A stretch of DNA of 64,000 nucleotides from Ceriagrion tenellum (Eukaryota; Arthropoda; Insecta; Odonata; Coenagrionidae): NCBI GenBank assembly GCA_963169105.1, contig OY720636.1, positions 147,521,941-147,585,940 on the forward strand, given 5' to 3'. Positions within the stretch are counted from its first letter, which is position 1, and every line of letters begins with the position of its first letter. Made by a program: the position numbers and the translations under genes. The notes beneath the pieces were generated by a model. It saw nothing but the letters and a program-made list of their open reading frames with translations, had not been told where the DNA came from and searched no databases. Positions 23,301 through 38,300 of the stretch are shown in pieces.

Positions 23301-26300
23301 TTGATGATTTGACCAATGTCTCCAGAAAAAAATAACAGTATTAACCCTCTTAGTGCTGAATCCTGCCAGCAGTACTAGCAAGAAATGTGGAGGGCAATTT
23401 AATTAAATGTATCACTTTAGGAAAAAATATTATGAGGTTATTGTTTAAAATGCCCATGTATTTTTTTTGCATAAAATGAATTAGGTGATACTCATAAAAA
23501 TTTTTCGTCCAAAAAATAATTGTAATTATAATAGTGTATGAAATTTGAATAATTTGGGTGCATGAGCTGATATATTGACTCACTGCACTTTTCGCCCGAG
23601 ATACAAAAGCCGATATAGTGGCCTGCTGCACTATGAGGGTTAATAAATAGAGGCCAAGGGAAGAAATAAGCAGAAAGGGATAATACTGAACAAAAGATTT
23701 CAACATCATTTCCAAATTTAAAAAGATTGTGATAAATTGTTTCAGACTCAAGCTAACAAATTAAGCAATATAAGAATGTGTAAGTATCTCAAGAGCGGCC
23801 ATCGCTTGTTGAATAGAGGTTCATTCAGGTGAATCAATGCATTCATGCAATGTTTACTCTCAGCATTTATTTCATATGTAATGCTATCTCAATTAGTAGT
23901 CCTCCCTATGCATTGCCTTCATAGCTCTATGCATAAATTCATCCATTTCCTTCTCTCTAATGAACCCTCTTCTCATCTTAACTCTTTTCAATAGTTTCCC
24001 ATCTTTTTGCAATAATGTACAATCCTTAACATTGACTTGGCTCCTGACTTGACAACACGGCATTGCACTGAATTGACCCGAGCAAAAAATAAGCTGAGGG
24101 GTAGTTTTAACCCCCCTCTCTCTCTCTGCCCAAATACTAAATGGCTATCATGCAAATTCCAAGGTTTTATGGGAAAATGCAAAAATTCACTCAGATTTCC
24201 CTGAGTTTTCAAGGACAAAAATTTTACCTGTTGTTCAGGTTTCACAAGTCGCTGAACACAATGAAATCTAGATACAAAACCAAATTATTTGAAATTCGCA
24301 GTATTTAACATTAGACAGGTAAATTAGCAAAACTGAGTATTATCACTCTCCTTTTCAGTCCAAGAGATAAACAGAATTAGATAGAAATCACAGGAATGCC
24401 TACCTCCCTTAAATGGAAGTCGACTGCTGCATTGCATGTTGAACAATTTTTCACAATCAATTAATAATGGTAGTCACGTCAGATAAAACAATATCACAAA
24501 TACCTGTTGGGTGGGTGGGGGAAGGATTTTTTCCATTAGCAACTGGGGAAGATGGGGCTGTTTCATCGCATCCATCGACATCCATGGCACCCTCATCAGA
24601 GGCCCTCTGAGGTTTAACAACCTGCACATTTGCTGTGGATGTGAAAAGCCTTCTCCGCCCTCTCTTACGCCTCTGCTTTGGCTTGGAAACCAAATTACTG
24701 GCTTCTCCTTTGGGACGTCCAATTTTTCTCTTTCCCCTTAACCAATACTGGGCTACAAAAAGAAATTTTCAAATGAATAACTTCCACCCTTGTCAAGGAT
24801 AATTATAGTTGACAGCAATGTTAAACTTTGACGCTGAATTGTAAAAACTAATCAATGAAAATTTCCAATGAGCACAAGAAAAGATTCACTACATACTGAT
24901 GAAGCAACATAGTACCATAATTTTAAAACAACATGAATATCATTACTCATAAACCACACCACTTAAAACTGATATCTGTGCACATTCCCAGCATCAACAG
25001 CATGAGAGCATACTTTTTGCTTCTTTTCTTTAATGCAGATGGGCCATACTTAACAGTAATTTACTTCCAGCATGTCCCAAACACACAAAAGCAGTACATA
25101 AAAGCAACCAATCCTTATGTGTTTTCCCCACAAAGCACTTACTGAATTTGGTTTTGGACAAAACACTGCATTCAGCTGGGCACTTCTCCCCAACTAATTC
25201 AGGTCCAAACATGTGAGGGCAGCACTGAAGCTTATTGCAAATATCCATGCAGAAGGCAGGTATTTTGTCAGCTGATGTCACAACAGCCACACTAGCCCGG
25301 TAGCTGTTTAGTTTGTACCTTGGAAAGAATACAAGGGTAAACTGAATCCAAAAAAGTAATGTTTCAAGTTCAAGCAATTCTGCTTAGAAAGTGAAATGAG
25401 AATAGATTAACCACCACCTTAATTCATTAAGAAATGATCTAAGACCACTGAACTGATGGTCTTAGGTTTCTACAACCATTACTAACACTTTCTGTTCGGA
25501 TGACATAAAGGCACATTTAAGTTATGAAAGCCACTGAAGCAGTTCCATCCCTAGTGTGTTGTAATGGTTGACCCTGCACTGAGCCCTGTACCCATGGGGG
25601 TCACGCCGGGGCTTGGTTTGTTAAGATGGCATGGGGAAACCCATGTCTGCCTGTGTGGCGAGGGTATGCCCTGGCTCCTGCTCATCCTTCACGTACATTC
25701 TTTTTGGATCTTCGTTTCCTGCACCATTTGAAAGGAGCCATTGGGAGGGACCCCAAGCTTGTGGGACATGCCCTGGGAATGGGATCAGCACTTTCAAGTT
25801 AATAATGTGATACGAAATGTAGAAACAACATATCCTATGCCAAAAAACTTATTAATTACATTTATTCTCAGACTTAATCAGATGCTCTCAGAGTTTAAAA
25901 ATTTCCATCTTTTTATAGCAGGTTGTTTTTGCCTGGTGCATCTTGATTCCTACTTCTTTGACCTCCTTTGGTAATGAACTCGTAATTTTCTTCACAAACC
26001 CCTAAAAGAGACATTTTTATGCACGTAATGGGACCAGTGAAACACATGGGCTAGATTCCATTTAAGGCTTGTAAAACTATCTCTACCCACATCATGATGT
26101 CACAATACGATGAAACCTGGGTCATGACCAATTTAATGTAGATGGAAGAGGAAGTTTATTTTTAATATGCAGACAACTATTTGAGCATTGCTTTTTGACT
26201 TTGACTAAAGTTTTCCAAGTTGAATTAAGTTATGAGACCTAACCTAGAATTAGACAGGCTTCCGCAAGATGTACTGGCAATATCAACAAGAGAAAGTCCT

Positions 26301-29300
26301 GAGATACAATTGAGAAGTGATATGGTCTGGATTCAAGGATTCAATCATATCTTACCAAATCCACGGGTTTGAGATTCGATTGAATCCTTCCAATAACAAT
26401 TCGAACAAATTCGAATCCAGTTGTGCGGATGGCACATGCGCTTCATCCCTGTAAACTCAACTCATTACTGGAATTTACCATTTTGACGCCATTGCACTTC
26501 TTAAGTGTGTTTATCTGGTCATACATTCATTATGTCATAAAATATGCATATTAATACAGTTTCTATAGCTATTAGACGTGTCAAGTTTCATTTGAAAATC
26601 GCTGCACTGTGTATGCCCAATGCTGTCTTCATAACCTACCAGAGCATTTAGTTTGACAATGCATGCGCACAGCAGATCATTATGTCTGCCCTTTTTATTA
26701 TTTATTCAACCAAAACATTAAAAACATTTCTTTCTGTTTTTGAAAAATGTAATATTGAGCAGCAGAAAATATACACCTACCATGGAACATATTATAAAAA
26801 CATCCCTGGTGTGAATTGTAGCCATGAGTGTGATTTACATAAATCATCACAGCCAAATCATGAGATACCACAAAGTCACTGAGGTACCCCTTGATTTGGT
26901 TTTCCCACTACAATATGGAGGCTCTTGTTCATTCAGAAATGTACACAGAATTGGTCATGTTTGAGCATCCAGACTAGTAATGAGGGAAGCCAACAAGTCA
27001 CTGCCATTAGATCAGTCCACTGGTGTGACTGTTGCTCCACAGCCAATGCTGGAGTCAGGTCACACAGCTGGCAACATTAATTCAAAATTATTGTATGAGT
27101 TCGATATAGTATCAACTTTGAAATTTTCATTCTTAAATTACAATTATAAAGCCCAATAGAAAATTTCACTGGCCTCACCACCCATTCGATGAGACTTTTT
27201 ACTAGAGAAGGCGAATACCACTCACGAATACTCAAATACCTCGAATACTGGAAATAATTCGTGATCTTGAATTTTGAATAATTATGCCATGGGGGAAAAT
27301 TCAAATACTTCTAATAGTGCGCCATGGCGCTATGCTCGGCAAGCTGACGAACTAATTACTTCACGAGTGCTCCGAAAGAACCACGAGGATACACCATTCT
27401 TCACTGCAAATACTTTTTATTTATTTTAGTTTTTGTTCTTGAGTGAAACATTGCTTACTTAATTCTTTCCTGCAACTATTACGAGAGAATATCGCCATTG
27501 TGCCAAAATAATCTAGAGTGCCCGAGTCGTGAATATAGTTGAAGAAAGCTTGTAAATATCGTCGAAAGTTGCTGCTTGGTACATGCTTCATTTGTGAATA
27601 AAGGGTTTTGGCCCGCTATAAATTATTTTCTTCAATTTCGAGAAATGATTTTGTGCCAAACCAAATTTTGTTCCAATAACCAGAAATGCAAAAAATTTAG
27701 TAAAGAAAATCTTATTCATGAAATATCAGAGAAACTCATGAACATGAAAACAGCATATCATATCTTATGCATATGACATGCATAAAAACTATATTTTTAA
27801 TGCTGTAAGATTTCATGTTTTCCAGTGAGTGACCCAGATGGATTCTTCCGAGGCTTCCTACCGAGTTACATTCTCCGTAATGGCCGATGATTTGACAGGC
27901 GACATTCCTGCCATAGTCAAGAATGTGGATGTGCAGATGGTCAATTGATAATTCAATTTCATAATACATGCATACTGTATTGTACTATACAATATGTACA
28001 TGCAAAGGAATGATTCACAGCTCACAGATTAATATTGAGTATAAATAGGCAATGAAGTATTTTATCATTTGAAGTTCCAAATAAATTTGAATAAAACCAG
28101 ACATGCTTGCCAGTAAATGGAAAAAAACATAAAATAAACAATGTTTAGCAAAAAAATGAGTAAAATGTGACCATGAAGTTAAATATTCTAGACAACTGAA
28201 TTAAAACAAGTTTACTCTATACTGCATAATTTATCGTAGGTACAACATGCTGACAGGAGAAGGAAGGAAGTTTTATCATAATTCAGGTACAAGTCTAAAG
28301 TGATGATGCTTTGACATTGATACATGTTGCACCAACAATAAATTCACAAGAGAGAACCAAATTTTATTATTTCAGTCGGTAATGCTGATTCACCACATCT
28401 AGCCAGACAGTAGAGCATATTATAAAAAATAAGACTCACATTGTTTTCTTAGCATGAAAAATGTCTCATCAGTAATAGCCTGTGGTGGATAATATAGATG
28501 CATGTCATCACAGTAAAAGAAAAAATTGAAAACTAGATGCATAAATTTTCTTTTTCCATAATTAATGCCTAGAATTAATATTATGATACTTCTTTTGAAA
28601 AAAGAATGCAATTCTTTCTCTTTGAGAATTGCATTCTTTTGAAAAAAGAATGCAATTCTCAAAGTGGCCAATTCTTGAGTGGCTAGTCATTTTCAGAAAT
28701 AATAATGGAATGCATTCAGGATAAAAATGAAAACTATTCTATTAGCAGAAGACAACATGCAATGGAAACTTACTTGGCTTTTAGAACTTCAAGATGCATT
28801 CCTGGTCCTGGATTTCCTTCTGCCTGCAGCTCTTTCAGGACACGAGATGACTTGTATGCAGAACTAATAAGCATTGATAAGACAACCCTCATCACAAGTG
28901 TCACGGGACCAGGGCCAACAGCTTTCGGCAGCTGAGCAAGTTTTCCTTTGCTCAAAAATGGCCCTGAGAAGCACTGAAAATAATTGTGAGATGTCATTCA
29001 ATATAATTAACTATGTCAACAACAGATCTTACGTTCAATTCTAGAATAATTAAAATTCTCTCGAATGAGTCAATATCAAGACAAATTTTTGCCACTGTAA
29101 ACTGACTGAGCAAAGTAGATCATCCAAATGCCTGACAAAATACATTCCTGTTTAGTATGTTGAGCATATTGCATGATGAAAAACAGTTACTACCAGCCAA
29201 TGATCACTTTGAATACAGATTTCTCTGAGTAGATGCTAATAAAAATCCAAAGAGGACTTCAAAACCATGATAAAAAAATATTACATGAAAAATAAAAATT

Positions 29301-32300
29301 CACCACATGAAAGTTATCTTTCACATGTGTGAATTTGAATGAGTCCTCCCATTTTTTGTCAAATCTTGGCAGTAACAAGTACTAGGAGGGGGTGGGGGGA
29401 AGGAGACGCAGCATGGCAAAAAAACTACATGGCTAATAGCCCAGATGGCAGATAATCATGGATAATTATGTACTGACATTCATATCACATATTGGCAACC
29501 AAAGCCTAGCAAACAATGCCTAAGAATATACAAAACATTTATTTATCATCTGGTTCCTTTTTCTTCATGATGATGTTTTACAGAACTCTAATGGCAAGGT
29601 AAACACCATATCTGAACTGGATTACACAGTTAATACGTTAATAGTTAAAGAAATATTTTTTCCTATAAAATGACAGCATAGATTTGACTGGGAAGGTAGG
29701 GGTTGGTTTTATAAGGTCCCTTAACTTCAGAGGCCATTTCAAACCAAAAGAAAACACTCATCTTTATATCTACGAGAGGAGAGGAGGGGAAAGGAGGAAT
29801 AGAGTGCTCTGTTGTTTCCTGGAAAAGAAAGGGTGCCGAGGACCAGAATGCACGCGTTCTCTATATTTTTCAGATCAATAGGGGAGGCAGTCGGGGTGAA
29901 GGAAGGCTAAGATACTTGGGTTAAAACATTTGCAATCTTAAGATTGTGGGAGGAGGCGTGGGTGGGGACAGGGAGAGAGTCATTTTGGGAGGAGGGGTTG
30001 CAAGAGGACCTGTGGCCACTTAAATGGAGATTGAGAGGTTCGGAAGTCAATCCAACATAGAATGCATCACAGATATTGCATAAAACAATGTACACCACAT
30101 TGGGTGTAGTGCATGAGGGGTGGGGGGCTACACTACCTTGTGGTCTTGCATCTGGGGCAATTTTACTTAAGACATGATTCCTAGATATGGAAGTCAGACG
30201 TATGAATGCTTAGAATTGGCATTAACTGATCAGGCATAAAACCCATGGAGACTTCTCAAGCACCATTTTCGGGGAAATAGCCATATCCTTCAAACCAAAA
30301 TGACTAACAAACCATCTGACACAAGAAAAATCTAATTGGTAGTCTAATGAGTCAATTTATGGAATTTATTGTAAAACATGAAGGAGAGAGAAGGATTAAG
30401 GCATTATCAGCTAGAATTATTATAATCAATGTAAAACCTCAGGTTTATTGTAGGATGTAATAGTTTGCTGATGATGTACCACTTGATACTGATGGCTCCC
30501 TTTGAAATGTAGATAACATGTATATCTACCACTCCTGTGCTGAGTGACAATTTCTGCTTATATCCAATTAATTCTAAAAGTTATGATGAAGAGATGTAAA
30601 ATTACACTTTCTTACAAATGTCATACCTTGTGGTTGAAGTAGATCTTGGGGCACCAAAATGATCTCTGATTATTTTCAGAATTTTCCTTGCGATCCGTCC
30701 TGAAACAAAAAAGAATTATCCATACATTAACATCATCGTCATCATCTATTGCAGTTTCCAGCCGCTGGCTAGGTTTGCTTTATATAAAAGCCTTTCCACT
30801 TCTTTCAATCCTCCAATAATTCTCTGCCTCACCATTTTCCAATCCTCCTTCCACTTCTCTATGCTCTCTTCCACGCCTCTCAACCATCTTTGCCATGGTC
30901 TTCCTTGAGCCATTTCTCTCGAATTTCCATTTCATGAATTTTCCTTGGCATTCTGTCAGTTTACATCCTCTTTATGTGCACAAACTATTTTAGCTCAAAT
31001 GTTTCTGTCCTTTCCTGAAGCAGTTCATACTGTACTATTTCCCTGATTCATCCAGTCCATTCTGGTTTTTCCTGCTCTGCTTCTGTGGAATTCCATCTCA
31101 CATGCTTGGAATCTACTTACATCCTTCCCCTTCATTGTCCATGTTTCCAAAGCATAATCAAGATGAGGATACAGTATGTCCTATCGATAATCCCTTTGCT
31201 CATATGTGTGATAGCTTTGCTCCATACCAAGCTCCTGAAACTTCTCAGAAATGCTACTGCTTGCCTACCCCTTTCATTAATTTATCAATCATTTCCTCCA
31301 TTTAATCCTCTACTCTTCCAAGGTATTTGAAACTTTCTTGAAGCAAGGGACTTATTCGCAACTTTGGAAATCGAGAACAAGTAAATACATCAGAACCTCT
31401 GTGCCTGCCTTAGATACCCAATGAGACATTCCCAGGATATTTGAGAACACTATATGTAGCTCAGTTTTTCTTGATTTAAATTTAATCACATAACCATACA
31501 ATCTTCCCAGTATTGTTACCAAGAGTGTATTTTTCACATAAACCATCTACACGCATCTAATTTCCTAACATAAAGACATCTACGTTGTATATTATAACTT
31601 AATAATAGTTTTAAAATGGTGGGAATTCGTTAATAAAGAATTAATGAATAAAAATATCATTTCACTTACTCTGATTTGCTTTGATTATTAATGATCTATG
31701 TCTGTTGAGCTAGTAATACCAGTAACAGTGTCGGGATCACTGGGGTATCCAAAGGTTTCCGTTGATGAAAGTCCTTCTGTACTTTTCATTTCAGCATTTC
31801 CTGTTTTGCTAAAAAATGACAAGATGGTTGGCTGGCTCATTTTTTTCCTTAGATTACTTCAAAGTTCTTTATAAGGATGCAGCAATTCATCTAAGCCTCT
31901 CTTGAAATGCCAACCACGATCCATTTAGGGATCAATGCCAAAGACAAAATTTGATAATTCGGTGGCCATATCAAGCATTTTGCTGACACTTGACAATGTT
32001 ATTTCTGTCGGAGGCTCTTCTTCCGCCACTTACTCCTCCTCATCTGCTGCGAGAAGTATCTCTGGCTCCTCCTCACTTAACTCTTCATGTGAGCCTAAAA
32101 CATCTTCAACAATCGTCAGCTGCATGTCCTCTAATCCTTCCCCTTTTAGTTTTCGTGCAAGGGAAACAATGTGATTAACTTTACAGTCAATTTGGGGAAA
32201 TCCCTGAAAATCATTGACAGCCTCCTGCCAGAGCTTCAGCCAGCATGAATTCAATGTTGATGGCCTCAGCTCTTCAAGAGATTCTTTAATTATATTTATT

Positions 32301-35300
32301 CACTCAGAATTGCTGAACATTTTCTAGTCATCCATTACAAAAAGAATTGTTTTTCTCCATCATTTCTATTAGGAAGAGAAGCTTCGCCGAATATAATAAC
32401 TTTTGAAGGTAGAAATGATACCCTGATTTAGAGGCTGGAGGAGGGATGTCATGTTTAGAAGGAGGAATAAAATTTCTACGTTTGGATGAACAGATAAGAG
32501 TTCCCTAAGATGATCTGGAGCATTGTCCAAAACGAGAAGCACTTTCAAAGTCAATTTTTTTAGGCTAAGTACTTTTTGACTTCGGCAACAAAACAGCTCT
32601 GACACCAGTCCATGAAAATATCGTGACTTACCCACGCATTTCGGTTGGACTGCCAAAACACCAGCAGGTAATTTTTAATTTTCCCTGACAGCTCGTGGGT
32701 TCTGCGAGCAGTGGTAGTAGCGATCAGGGTATCATTTCTACCTCCTGACAGAGCGTGAGCTATGTAAATCAGCATAGGTTTCACACGAAAACCGCCAGCT
32801 GCATTAGAAAGTCAGAGAAGGGTTATGCAGTATTTGCTGATCTTGAATCCTGAAGCAGTTTTTTCAGACTTTGAGATAAAATTCCGTGAAGGCATTTTCT
32901 TCCGAAAAAAGTCCTGTTTCATCGGCATTGAAGACTTGCTCCTTGGAGTAATCAATGAGCTTCCTAAAATTATCAGGATACTAATTTGCAGAAATGTGGT
33001 CCGCCGAGGTGACTTCACCAGAAATATTCACATTACGGAGATTATATTCCTTCTTAAAATTCTCGAACCAACCTTTACTTGCAGTAAATTCTCTGTTACT
33101 ACTGCATTCTCCTGATGACATGAAATATTTATGTAATTACAAGGCTTTTCATGGATTATTTGTGTGCTTAATGGCACTCAGTTTTGTGTCTGAGAATCAA
33201 TCCAAATATTCAATGCTTATTCTGTTTTTCCATATTACAATCATGCAGCATGTAGGACACTTTTACACTTGCACTAGTTCCACTTTCAGCTCTAGTTTGG
33301 ATTGACGACTCACATTTTTTAATTGTTCTTAGAGTGGACTTGTTCACTCCCAGCAACCTGGCAGTAGAAGCGCAGGATTCTCCACGAGTCGAGCAATTCC
33401 AATTTTTTATGCAGTGTCATTACATGTCTCAACCGTTTTACAAAACTGCTTTTCTCCTCACTTGATTTACGCTTCGACTTCATTACATCTCATGCAAAAC
33501 AAAAAGGCATCCCTCAGAAAACAACTGGGACTTCAGTAAGCACACTCAAAATTTAACGAGTTAGCCTGAGCCTGAATTTCAACCTGAGCCTGAGTTAGGT
33601 TTTGCCCTATGGAGATACAAGAGTAAATAGTGCAGTTGGGATAGAGGCAAATATGACAAAGTTGCAGCAGTTGGATGAGCAGTCGATGCAAATCTCAACT
33701 TCTAAATTATTCCATTTGTTTATCACGTATTTCGATGAAACTCGCTTTGAGGTATTTATTATTACATAACATGATATTATAAAACTAAACTCTAAATTAA
33801 AAAAAGATTCCTTTCACATATTCTACTATTAATACAATATGATACGACATATATAAACGTTAATAATGTAGGGGCTCATTACCATACGGCAACGTTTGGC
33901 GCAAGGGACGTGTTCGATGGGAGTCCGGTTTTGAAACAGTGAAAAGAAATTCCATCATGTACAATCCAGGATACCATTACTTAAGCCCCAGGAGTAACTG
34001 TATTTAAGTGATAGTGTTCATGAGTAAATACTCACTTGATGTAAAAATCTTTATTAAAAGCATATTATATTTCCACAGCATGGGAAAATAATGGCTTGAA
34101 GTTGGTGAGTTTTTTGTAAAAGACTTTGATTTTTGAAGGAAAATAGTTTTTAAAAGCCGCAGAAGACAATAGCGCAAAATTACATTACATTCCACGATCG
34201 GCAAAGCTTGGTATATACCATGTAATTTGGATACCATGTAAATTTAGATACCATGTAAATTTGTTCTGTGTTGCGGACAGCCGCAATGAGCAACTCGTAG
34301 ACCGTGGTTAATGAAGGAAACCCCCGTGGTTGAGAAGGCTGGTCCTCAAAAAACAAACCACGGATACTCAAGGGCCGCGGTTGACGAGGGATACCTGTAC
34401 ATTCGCGAGCAAGGGTAGCACAACTCAGTACACAGTAGCATAACTGTGAGAAGTGTAACATAGAAGAGAGTCGGTTACTACATTGGGGCTGCAAATCACA
34501 TTTTCGTGTTCAAGGCAGCAGTGTGGAGGCAACTGTAACTCAAAAGAACATGTACAACAAAAAACTCTTCAACAAGGCTTCAACGAGTACTAGTCTCCTC
34601 GGTGCCAGTGGTTTTAAATTGATAATAATTTTTATTATTGAGTGTTATGCCTTTCAGTGATTTTCAATTATCGTTTTTATTCAAGAACAGTCCTAGCTCA
34701 ATTCAGACTCTAAAACCTCAAAAAAAATGGTAGGTCCTCATTTAGTGTTTGTCTGCATTTAGTGTTTCAATTTTGTCCCCTGTAAAACTTTAAATCAGGA
34801 TTCTACTATATTTCCCATGATCCCCTGAAACATGTGTAAATAACTCACAACAGAGATTTTGTACCTGATGATAACTTGACAGCCGACTTGACAATCAGTA
34901 ACTAGTATAAATTGTGGAAGTCACAAACGTTTGGTCGATCATTGTGGGATTTTTTTACTGAATTTTAGGTATTACAGACCTTTAGTGTCATCCATGTTCA
35001 TAAAAACACAAAACTACATTCCAATATCTTGATTCCTATTTCAGCAATCCTTTAAGGAAAATGGGTCTGAAAACAGCTACATTTACATTGTATATCTTAA
35101 ACAGTTACATTGTATATCAAGGCCCCTTAAAAGTTAAAAACATCCTGTAGAAAGGGAAACTTGGTGCAGATTTGAGCACCACATAAATTTGAACGTCCAA
35201 TGCGGAACATTCAGCAAAGTTGCACTGTAATTTAGCCCCATGTGTTTCTTTTCTTAATGGACAACCAAACTACTATGATAGTACTCATTAATTAAAATCA

Positions 35301-38300
35301 AGCAATTCATTCAAAAATTAAGCAATACAAATAAATCTTTAATAAAATTAGCTGAAAGTTCATGATATTCCACTAATTCTCACAATGTAGCCTGTTATCA
35401 TGTTCTTTTTAAACTTAATTTGCAACAGTATTTTTGAATTTCCTGGTTTTGCGTGAGATTTTGAAAAAGAATAGTCAATAAAATATGTCAACATGTTTGA
35501 ATACTTCATGTTACTCAAATAGGGAGATGAACTAGTATTCTAAAATTTAGAGTTGACAAAAGCATTAAATGGCAAAGACAATATTAGTTATGCTTACGAA
35601 CTAGCCACAGAACTCCCACCCGATCCATCGATGACATTTGGCCTTGACGGCATGTGGTAATAGCGAGGAGGTTTCAGTGGGTACAAGTTGCTCTCACACC
35701 AACCGACTGGGAATATTTCCAGGGAGTTCACACTTACAATGTGGCTGGGATGAAAGCTGAAAACATACATAAAATTATTTTAGATACACAATCAAGAAAT
35801 ATTAGGACAGGTCTAAGATTATTACAAAAGTTGGCAGGTAGTTAGTCCTAGAATTGTGATTTACGAATCAGCCCTTTTAAGTATTCTGTACCCAATAGTT
35901 TAAAAAAATCAGGTGAAATATTTTTACTGCCATTGTCACCTTCAGCATTGAGCCATTGAAGATGTGAGCAAGTGGTCTGGGGGAAGGAAGTCCACTAGTA
36001 ATGAGCTAGGCCCAAACCACAGTATGAGATGCTATTTCTTACATCTGTCATTTTGTCCTTAGTGCCATCATGGTGCAAAGAACACTCACAGCAAAGAGTG
36101 CTCACTGCCTTACTAAGTTGCGTAACATGAAAATCTTCAGTTTGTCCACTGTTTCTTTGGAGTATATCTGTCGATTCAGCCACCAAATCTGCTTCATAAA
36201 CCCACTTGGTGGCAGAGCAGTCATAAGCAGTGACAACGAATATCTATCAAGAAAAGCTCTTTGAATCAAGTTCATTTGATTCGCAATCTACCCGTGCCCT
36301 TTCTTTCAGTAGGTGCAGCTATTTGAGCTTTAATTTAGGAGAATTACAGCCGTGTAATAATGTTTACACTATGCCATGTGAAAAATGCGTTAATATTAAA
36401 TGTATATTAAATACTTTTACATATCTCTATATTGAGCCCTCATCTGCCTATCATTTTCCCCATGAGCAATTGGGGTAGGTTCTACCTGGAGAATCTATAA
36501 TTAGGAAATGGATTGGGGAAATAAACATTATTTTTTCAGCAACTGAGGCCTGTGATATGTCGCAGAAATTAGAGATGTAATTTCATTTGATTAAACTGTA
36601 TTGAAACATTTTGAGCCATCACCAGTGTTAGAACCTGAAGAATTTGAACTTATCGGTCACCTTGGAAGGAGTAAGGCAGTAAGAGTAGAAATGTTCATGA
36701 TAAAAGGTCTCTTCCACAATTGTAAATTACCAGTAGGGTTCTTCTTGTTGGGACATTTCATCAGCGTGAGAAGCCTCAATGGAATAAAAATGCCACAGCT
36801 TCTTTATCTTATCGTCAAAGAACTTATTTTTTTTAAATTTCAAGCCTAGAGGGCTCATATAATACCGACCATATGTGACCATCATACACCTGGTCAAAAA
36901 TGTCATCGTACGTGACCAAGCAAGTACAAAGAGAAAATCTCTTTCTGGCCTGGGTGTGTCCATTAGTTCAACATTCTTCAAAGCTACGGAACATTAGAAA
37001 CTCTACCTATATAACATGCACATCTAATTAGTCAGTACGAAATGACTTCTCGACAAGTCATGTAATTTTTAATGGTGAAGTTCTATTTTTATAAAATAAT
37101 CACCAAGTATGCAAACAGTACATTTTCTGCTAGTGCCTTGACAAGCACAATGTGAATGCTGAGACTTGGCCATGGATATTTTTTTGGTTCCTACATGACA
37201 TGTTATAGTTAACGTATGAAACACGTCAACAATACAGAAAAACTGTACACATCACAATCATAGGTCAAGCATGTAATGCAATAAAATGTAAAACAAAATT
37301 GCACATTTAAAACAAAATAATAATTAAAAAGGACAGTATTCCAAACATCACTGAGAATAAATAATCAAAGATCAAGAGATATAGAATAAATTCTTCAATT
37401 GAGTAACAATGGTAGTTACAAAGGAACTGATAAAGTCTTGACTTCAAGATTATGAAATTATCTATTTGCCTTAACTATCTAGGTAATGTATGCTTAAATC
37501 TCACCCCAGCATAACCAGGGTTCTTGGAAAATAACGCTGCATTGTAAGTTGCAATTCTTAAATCAACCTCTAGTATTGTGACTATGCACCTCAGCAGTAG
37601 TTTTCATATTGAACATGGTGTTGTGTCAAAATACAAAGATTATTGTTCAAGTATACAAGAAAAATGTTCCAGCAAGGGAAAGCAAGAATTTTGAATGGAA
37701 AAATATGAGGTCTATACCAATTTTTGTAGGAACATAGCCTAGAATTCTTGCTGCCCATTTTTGTAGTCTAAAGAGGAAAATTAAATGATATGAGAGGCCC
37801 CATACCGCAACTCCGTACTTCAGTCGGCAATGAATTAAAGTGCAATACACCGAAAGATCAGTTGCATTGTCTACTAGGGTCACAATTTTTCTCATGTGTA
37901 GCATCCTGAGCCAACTTTGGTACATAATTGATCAAATGAGTCTCCCAGGATAGAGATTCATGGATAATATGTGGCCCTAAGAATTTTGTAACAGTGGAGT
38001 ACTTACGGAAAGACCCATTTCACCTTAAGAGAGGAGAAACAGTAATTTTCTTTTAATGAGCATGGAATTGCATAAAAGTAGTATTATCATTGTTGAAAAC
38101 AACCAAATTTTCATCACACCATTAACTCATATGGTCTATATTCATTTGCACTGAAGCATGGTTCGCATTCTTAGAGGTCATCAGTTGAGTTGTGTCATCT
38201 GCATACATATACACAGATCCATTGATGAAATAATGTGGGGGATTATGGATGTTCAAGGAAAAGCAAGAATCCCAAAGCAGAACCTTGTGGAATACCTCTC

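Larger units (their letters stand above)
30700..35597 (-). other. Sfmbt intron 10
   Basis: A 4.9 kb intron filled with an RTE-like LINE end (30730-31340) and a Tigger1-like transposon (about 31690-34397). A 16-bp unit containing TACCATGTAAATTT is repeated three times at 34216-34262. The part above 34400 shows no gene. Confidence 0.8.

Noticed and set aside
23350..23751. 133-codon minus frame with hydrophobic runs
   Set aside because: It lies across a piggyBac-type MITE in AT-rich intron DNA, with no family motif.
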